A model generated the notes under the pieces. The model did no database searches. It had not been told where the DNA came from and was given only the letters and a program-made list of their open reading frames with translations. Below are positions 61,298-64,000 of a stretch of 64,000 nt of DNA, piece after piece; within the stretch, counting starts at the first letter, position 1, and each line of letters starts with the position of its first letter. The position numbers and the translations under genes were made by a program. Origin of the DNA: CAZLFA01 sp964558665 (GTDB lineage Bacteria; Desulfobacterota; Syntrophia; Syntrophales; PHBD01); assembly GCA_964558665.1 (NCBI GenBank), contig CAZLFA010000012.1, positions 12,558 to 76,557 of the forward strand, in the 5' to 3' direction.

Positions 61298-63508
61298 ATG
61301 AAAATAGTTGCTTCGGATAGACCCATAGAAATTCCTGATGAAGATACTCTAAGTCGTTCTCCTTTTTCAAAAAGTATTGCTGATCAAATAATTCACACGC
61401 CTGACAGAGGATCTTTAAGAATTGGTATCTATGGAAGTTGGGGTGAAGGGAAAACATCTATATTAAGATTAATAGCGCATGAACTAGAAAAAAATCGTCA
61501 CATATGTATTTGGGTAACACCATGGGTTTTTTCAAATAGGGAAGAAATTTTAGATTACCTTATTCTTGAAATAACCAGTAAATTGAAAATTAATATGAAG
61601 AGTTCGGCTTTTGCATCCAAAGGAGCAAAACTAATAAAAGATTTGCGTGATGCAAGCGGTTCAGATATCAGATTAAAATTGCTTGATAGTCTTATAGGAT
61701 CAACGCTAGAAAAATACTCTCATAAAAAAGAAGCAAATCAAACACAGTTCATTATAGCATCCATAGAGAAGGAACTAAAAAATAGGAAATTGGTAATTTT
61801 TGTAGATGATTTAGATAGAGTAAAGCCTGAATTAGTCCCAGATCTATTGCTAACATTGAGAGAGGCTTTAGATTGTCCCAATTATTTCTATGTCATGGCA
61901 CTAGATCCCGACATGCTGCGGCAAGGTCTCAAAAATGTTCATCAAGGGTGGGGTGAACCGAGTCAATTTTTGGAAAAAATTATCGAACTTCCCAAATATA
62001 TTCCAGTTCCGTCTCCACAGGAACGAAGTGATTATGCGAAAGCTCTAATAAATTCGTTTGAAACAAAGATTTCAAAAAAAACTATAGAGAATATAGCACC
62101 TATTTTAAACAGTAATCCACGTAAGCTTAAACTTTATTTGCGCTATATAGCAAGTCTTTACGGTGTTTTATCACGTTTCAATGATGAAGAGATAGATTTG
62201 AGAACACTGTATTTGTGCCTATTGTTACGATTTGAATTTCCAAAGGAAAGCAGACTGTTAATAGAGGACGAAGAAGCATTGGCTAGCATTGAATCCAGCT
62301 ACATAAGAGATCACATGGGGTCTCACAAGAAAAGCGATCAAAACAATGAAGTTGAAAAGACACCAGAGATAAAGTACGCGCCTAATAGCGAACTAGATAA
62401 GGTAAGGTATATGTCCATTTGCCAAGCTATTAGAAATCGTGACAGTTTTGTTAAAGGAAAGTATCGTTTACCCAAACTAATGACGCTTTGCGATATTCCG
62501 CCAGTTTTTACTTTTAATGAAATCGAAAAACTTTTGAATTTTTTAGAAGATGCAAAATCAAGTAAAATTAAGGGAAGATTAATTGATCAACTAAAAGCAT
62601 ATGGGGGATTTAATAAAAAAACTGCCACTACCCTGGTTCAATGTATAATTTCAATTCGCCAAGATTTGCTCAGTTATTCAGTAGATCTTGAAACCCAAGA
62701 CGAATTATTAAGCGGTCTTAAACGTGTGATTTTTTTGACTGATATTCTAAAAGTAATTACAATAGAATTAGGCGGCTTCAGTAATGCCATTCTTTCTATA
62801 GACGTTTGGTCTGACTTATTTAAACACTTTGGGAATTGGGCACACTTTGAAACATTCCATTATTATAAGTTTCTACGTCAAAAAGAGCGCGAACTATTAA
62901 AAGACATCGTTACAAGTATGCCGAGGTTATTACAATTAGAGATACTAGAATCACATGAATTTGATACTGATCTTATGTTTGATAAAAAATCAAATGAATT
63001 CAATTCATTAATCAAGGATATTCTCAGCATAATAGAAAAAAATGCATCTGATTTATTTATCGATGCATTTGAAGAATCAAATGGTCTGGAAAGTTTTTGG
63101 GCGGTAAACATACATACTAAAGGAAAAAAGTTTCTCTTTTCAAGAGCAAGTATTTTTCACACAAAACCAGAATACAGAAAAAAACTAAAAGATATTTCCC
63201 TAAAAGCCCGTGAGAATGTTGGGATTCAAATAAATTTTCTCACATATTTCAGAATGCTTTGCCACGGTGCTTATGGTAACGAAAGCTCTTTTCCTCGCGA
63301 AGATTGCCAATCCTTGCTAAAGGATGTTGATTTGTTGGAACTGGTATGGTCTGCTGCCATATCAAGGCCGTTGAATCCAAGGACTGCAGGAGGATTATTT
63401 AGAGATAGAAAAAACCTTATTAAACGTGGAACCACAGAAAAAGTATTAGAAACTCCAAAGTGGTGGCAAGAATTGGATAAAATAGGATTTTTCAAAGAGA
63501 TTAAATGA
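61298..63508 (+). CDS. KAP family P-loop NTPase
   Basis: This 736-residue protein begins IPDEDTLSRSPFSKSIADQI, then Walker A GSWGEGKTS at residues 46-54, ICIWVTPWVFSN and Walker B KLVIFVDDLDRV at 164-175. These are the KAP NTPase hallmarks. No membrane segments are inserted after Walker A, unlike many KAP proteins. Residues about 330-736 are helical without a recognised domain. KAP NTPases occur in phage-defence islands, with mechanism mostly unknown. Codon use is strongly AT-rich. A weak GAGGGTATT site precedes the ATG. Confidence 0.85.
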   Translation: MKIVASDRPIEIPDEDTLSRSPFSKSIADQIIHTPDRGSLRIGIYGSWGEGKTSILRLIAHELEKNRHICIWVTPWVFSNREEILDYLILEITSKLKINMKSSAFASKGAKLIKDLRDASGSDIRLKLLDSLIGSTLEKYSHKKEANQTQFIIASIEKELKNRKLVIFVDDLDRVKPELVPDLLLTLREALDCPNYFYVMALDPDMLRQGLKNVHQGWGEPSQFLEKIIELPKYIPVPSPQERSDYAKALINSFETKISKKTIENIAPILNSNPRKLKLYLRYIASLYGVLSRFNDEEIDLRTLYLCLLLRFEFPKESRLLIEDEEALASIESSYIRDHMGSHKKSDQNNEVEKTPEIKYAPNSELDKVRYMSICQAIRNRDSFVKGKYRLPKLMTLCDIPPVFTFNEIEKLLNFLEDAKSSKIKGRLIDQLKAYGGFNKKTATTLVQCIISIRQDLLSYSVDLETQDELLSGLKRVIFLTDILKVITIELGGFSNAILSIDVWSDLFKHFGNWAHFETFHYYKFLRQKERELLKDIVTSMPRLLQLEILESHEFDTDLMFDKKSNEFNSLIKDILSIIEKNASDLFIDAFEESNGLESFWAVNIHTKGKKFLFSRASIFHTKPEYRKKLKDISLKARENVGIQINFLTYFRMLCHGAYGNESSFPREDCQSLLKDVDLLELVWSAAISRPLNPRTAGGLFRDRKNLIKRGTTEKVLETPKWWQELDKIGFFKEIK

Positions 63509-63524
63509 GAATGCTGATTAAATC

Positions 63525-63839
63525 ATGGGAAATATTTTTGCTGATATTCCTACCATAATGAAAGAAGAATTGACGGAAGTTATCCTTCAGTCACCTCATT
63601 TCCGAATAGAGAGAATAATCTCACACGGCCAATGCTCACCAGAGGGTTTCTGGTATGACCAGGATGACAACGAATGGGTTGTGCTTATTAAGGGACATGC
63701 TGTTTTGCGTTTCGATAATCAGCCTGAACCTGTTACACTGAATCCCGGAGATTTTATTCACATTGATAAACATGTTCGTCATCGTGTGGAATCTACAGAT
63801 CCTGATCAGAATACGGTGTGGCTAGCAGTTTTTTACTGA
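63525..63839 (+). CDS. Small cupin-domain protein
   Basis: This 104-residue protein has the cupin barrel pattern: GFWYDQDDNEWVVLIKGHAV, then NPGDFIHIDKHVRHRVES with His ligands. The first motif has E/D residues and lacks the usual HxH pair, so metal binding may be weak. It starts 17 bp after the KAP stop and may be co-transcribed, but such cupins are also common as free-standing chromosomal genes. The substrate is unknown. Confidence 0.82.
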   Translation: MGNIFADIPTIMKEELTEVILQSPHFRIERIISHGQCSPEGFWYDQDDNEWVVLIKGHAVLRFDNQPEPVTLNPGDFIHIDKHVRHRVESTDPDQNTVWLAVFY

Positions 63840-63856
63840 AGATACATTATTCCTTC

Positions 63857-64000
63857 TTACATAGGGTGCGGAAAAAACCCTGTTAATTTGCCCCCCGGAA
63901 ACGCCCTGAAATCGGGCATCGCTTCCGTCCTTTCCGGCTGCGGATAAAACACCTGATTTTTCCGCAGCGGAGGCATCAGTTGACCTATCAGTTGATCTAC
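63857..64000 (-). CDS. Possible 3' end of a gene running in from beyond the window
   Basis: On the minus strand a frame is open from the window edge for 47 codons to TAA at 63857, reading LRKNQVFYPQPERTEAMPDF and FFPHPM. Composition is plausible for a protein, but no family is recognised and two of three frames are open here. It would be convergent with the cupin gene. Confidence 0.25.
   Translation of the reverse strand, partial: VDQLIGQLMPPLRKNQVFYPQPERTEAMPDFRAFPGGKLTGFFPHPM

Noticed and set aside
1..64000. CRISPR array or cas genes
   Set aside because: No regularly spaced direct repeats with unique spacers and no Cas-like protein were seen; the defence genes here are of other types.

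Overview
The window looks like a chromosome segment of a Gram-negative, probably anaerobic bacterium. The best guess is a deltaproteobacterium (Desulfobacterota), possibly near the Syntrophales. This rests on gene order and family resemblance only: a 7-gene atp operon with paired b and b' subunits and no a or c subunit genes, a short ThiC, RpoH, MreBCD-PBP2-RodA with a bactofilin, a classical autotransporter, and lipoprotein and outer-membrane biogenesis genes. No rRNA gene is present to settle the taxonomy.

Positions 1-10,000 hold the end of cbiB, a beta-CASP metallo-beta-lactamase nuclease, an orphan ParA with a Lys/Ala/Pro-rich partner, a small lipoprotein, a DUF1385 membrane protein, and an unusual patch. 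In that patch an HD hydrolase and a metallophosphoesterase-nucleotidyltransferase fusion sit exactly between two direct copies of a 170-bp hairpin repeat. Next to it is a clear CULT (cereblon-like) domain protein. A nonsense-disrupted fragment that looks like the start of a PfkB-type sugar kinase precedes rpoH.

Positions 10,000-33,800 are core genome, nearly all on the minus strand. They comprise the rpsF-rpsR-DUF2232-rplI-dnaB cluster, greA, the atp operon (whose leader carries an intrinsic terminator 24 bp before the first start codon), the rod-shape operon mreB-mreC-mreD-mrdA-rodA followed by a bactofilin, a TPP-riboswitch-controlled thiN-thiD-thiC operon, a DUF4384 lipoprotein-like or secreted protein, and tatD.

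Positions 34,000-50,000 are mainly envelope functions: RNase HI, DUF2784, an M29 aminopeptidase, a MacB-like ABC export system (adaptor, ATPase, two permeases), two lytic transglycosylases (one MltF-like), a DUF1624 acyltransferase-like membrane protein, an Asn/Gly/Thr-repeat autotransporter and a secreted zinc phospholipase C / S1-P1-nuclease-like protein. Several families of short dispersed repeats occupy the gaps.

Positions 50,100-64,000 are accessory. First come a RAYT transposase remnant between REP palindromes and a toxin-antitoxin pair whose antitoxin combines an MqsA-like zinc finger, an HTH and a Panacea (DUF4065) domain. At 51,748 lies the 3' half of a tRNA-Phe gene with its own terminator, which I read as the left attachment site of an integrated element running to the right beyond the window. 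The element carries a three-gene ParA/RHH partition cassette with TTAGAT-type repeats, a type III restriction-modification pair, an AbiE-type toxin-antitoxin pair under two tandem promoters exactly 100 bp apart (each overlapped by a 43-bp perfect palindrome), a KAP-family NTPase and a small cupin. Visible shifts in base composition (GC-rich restriction genes, AT-rich AbiE and KAP genes) support piecemeal acquisition.
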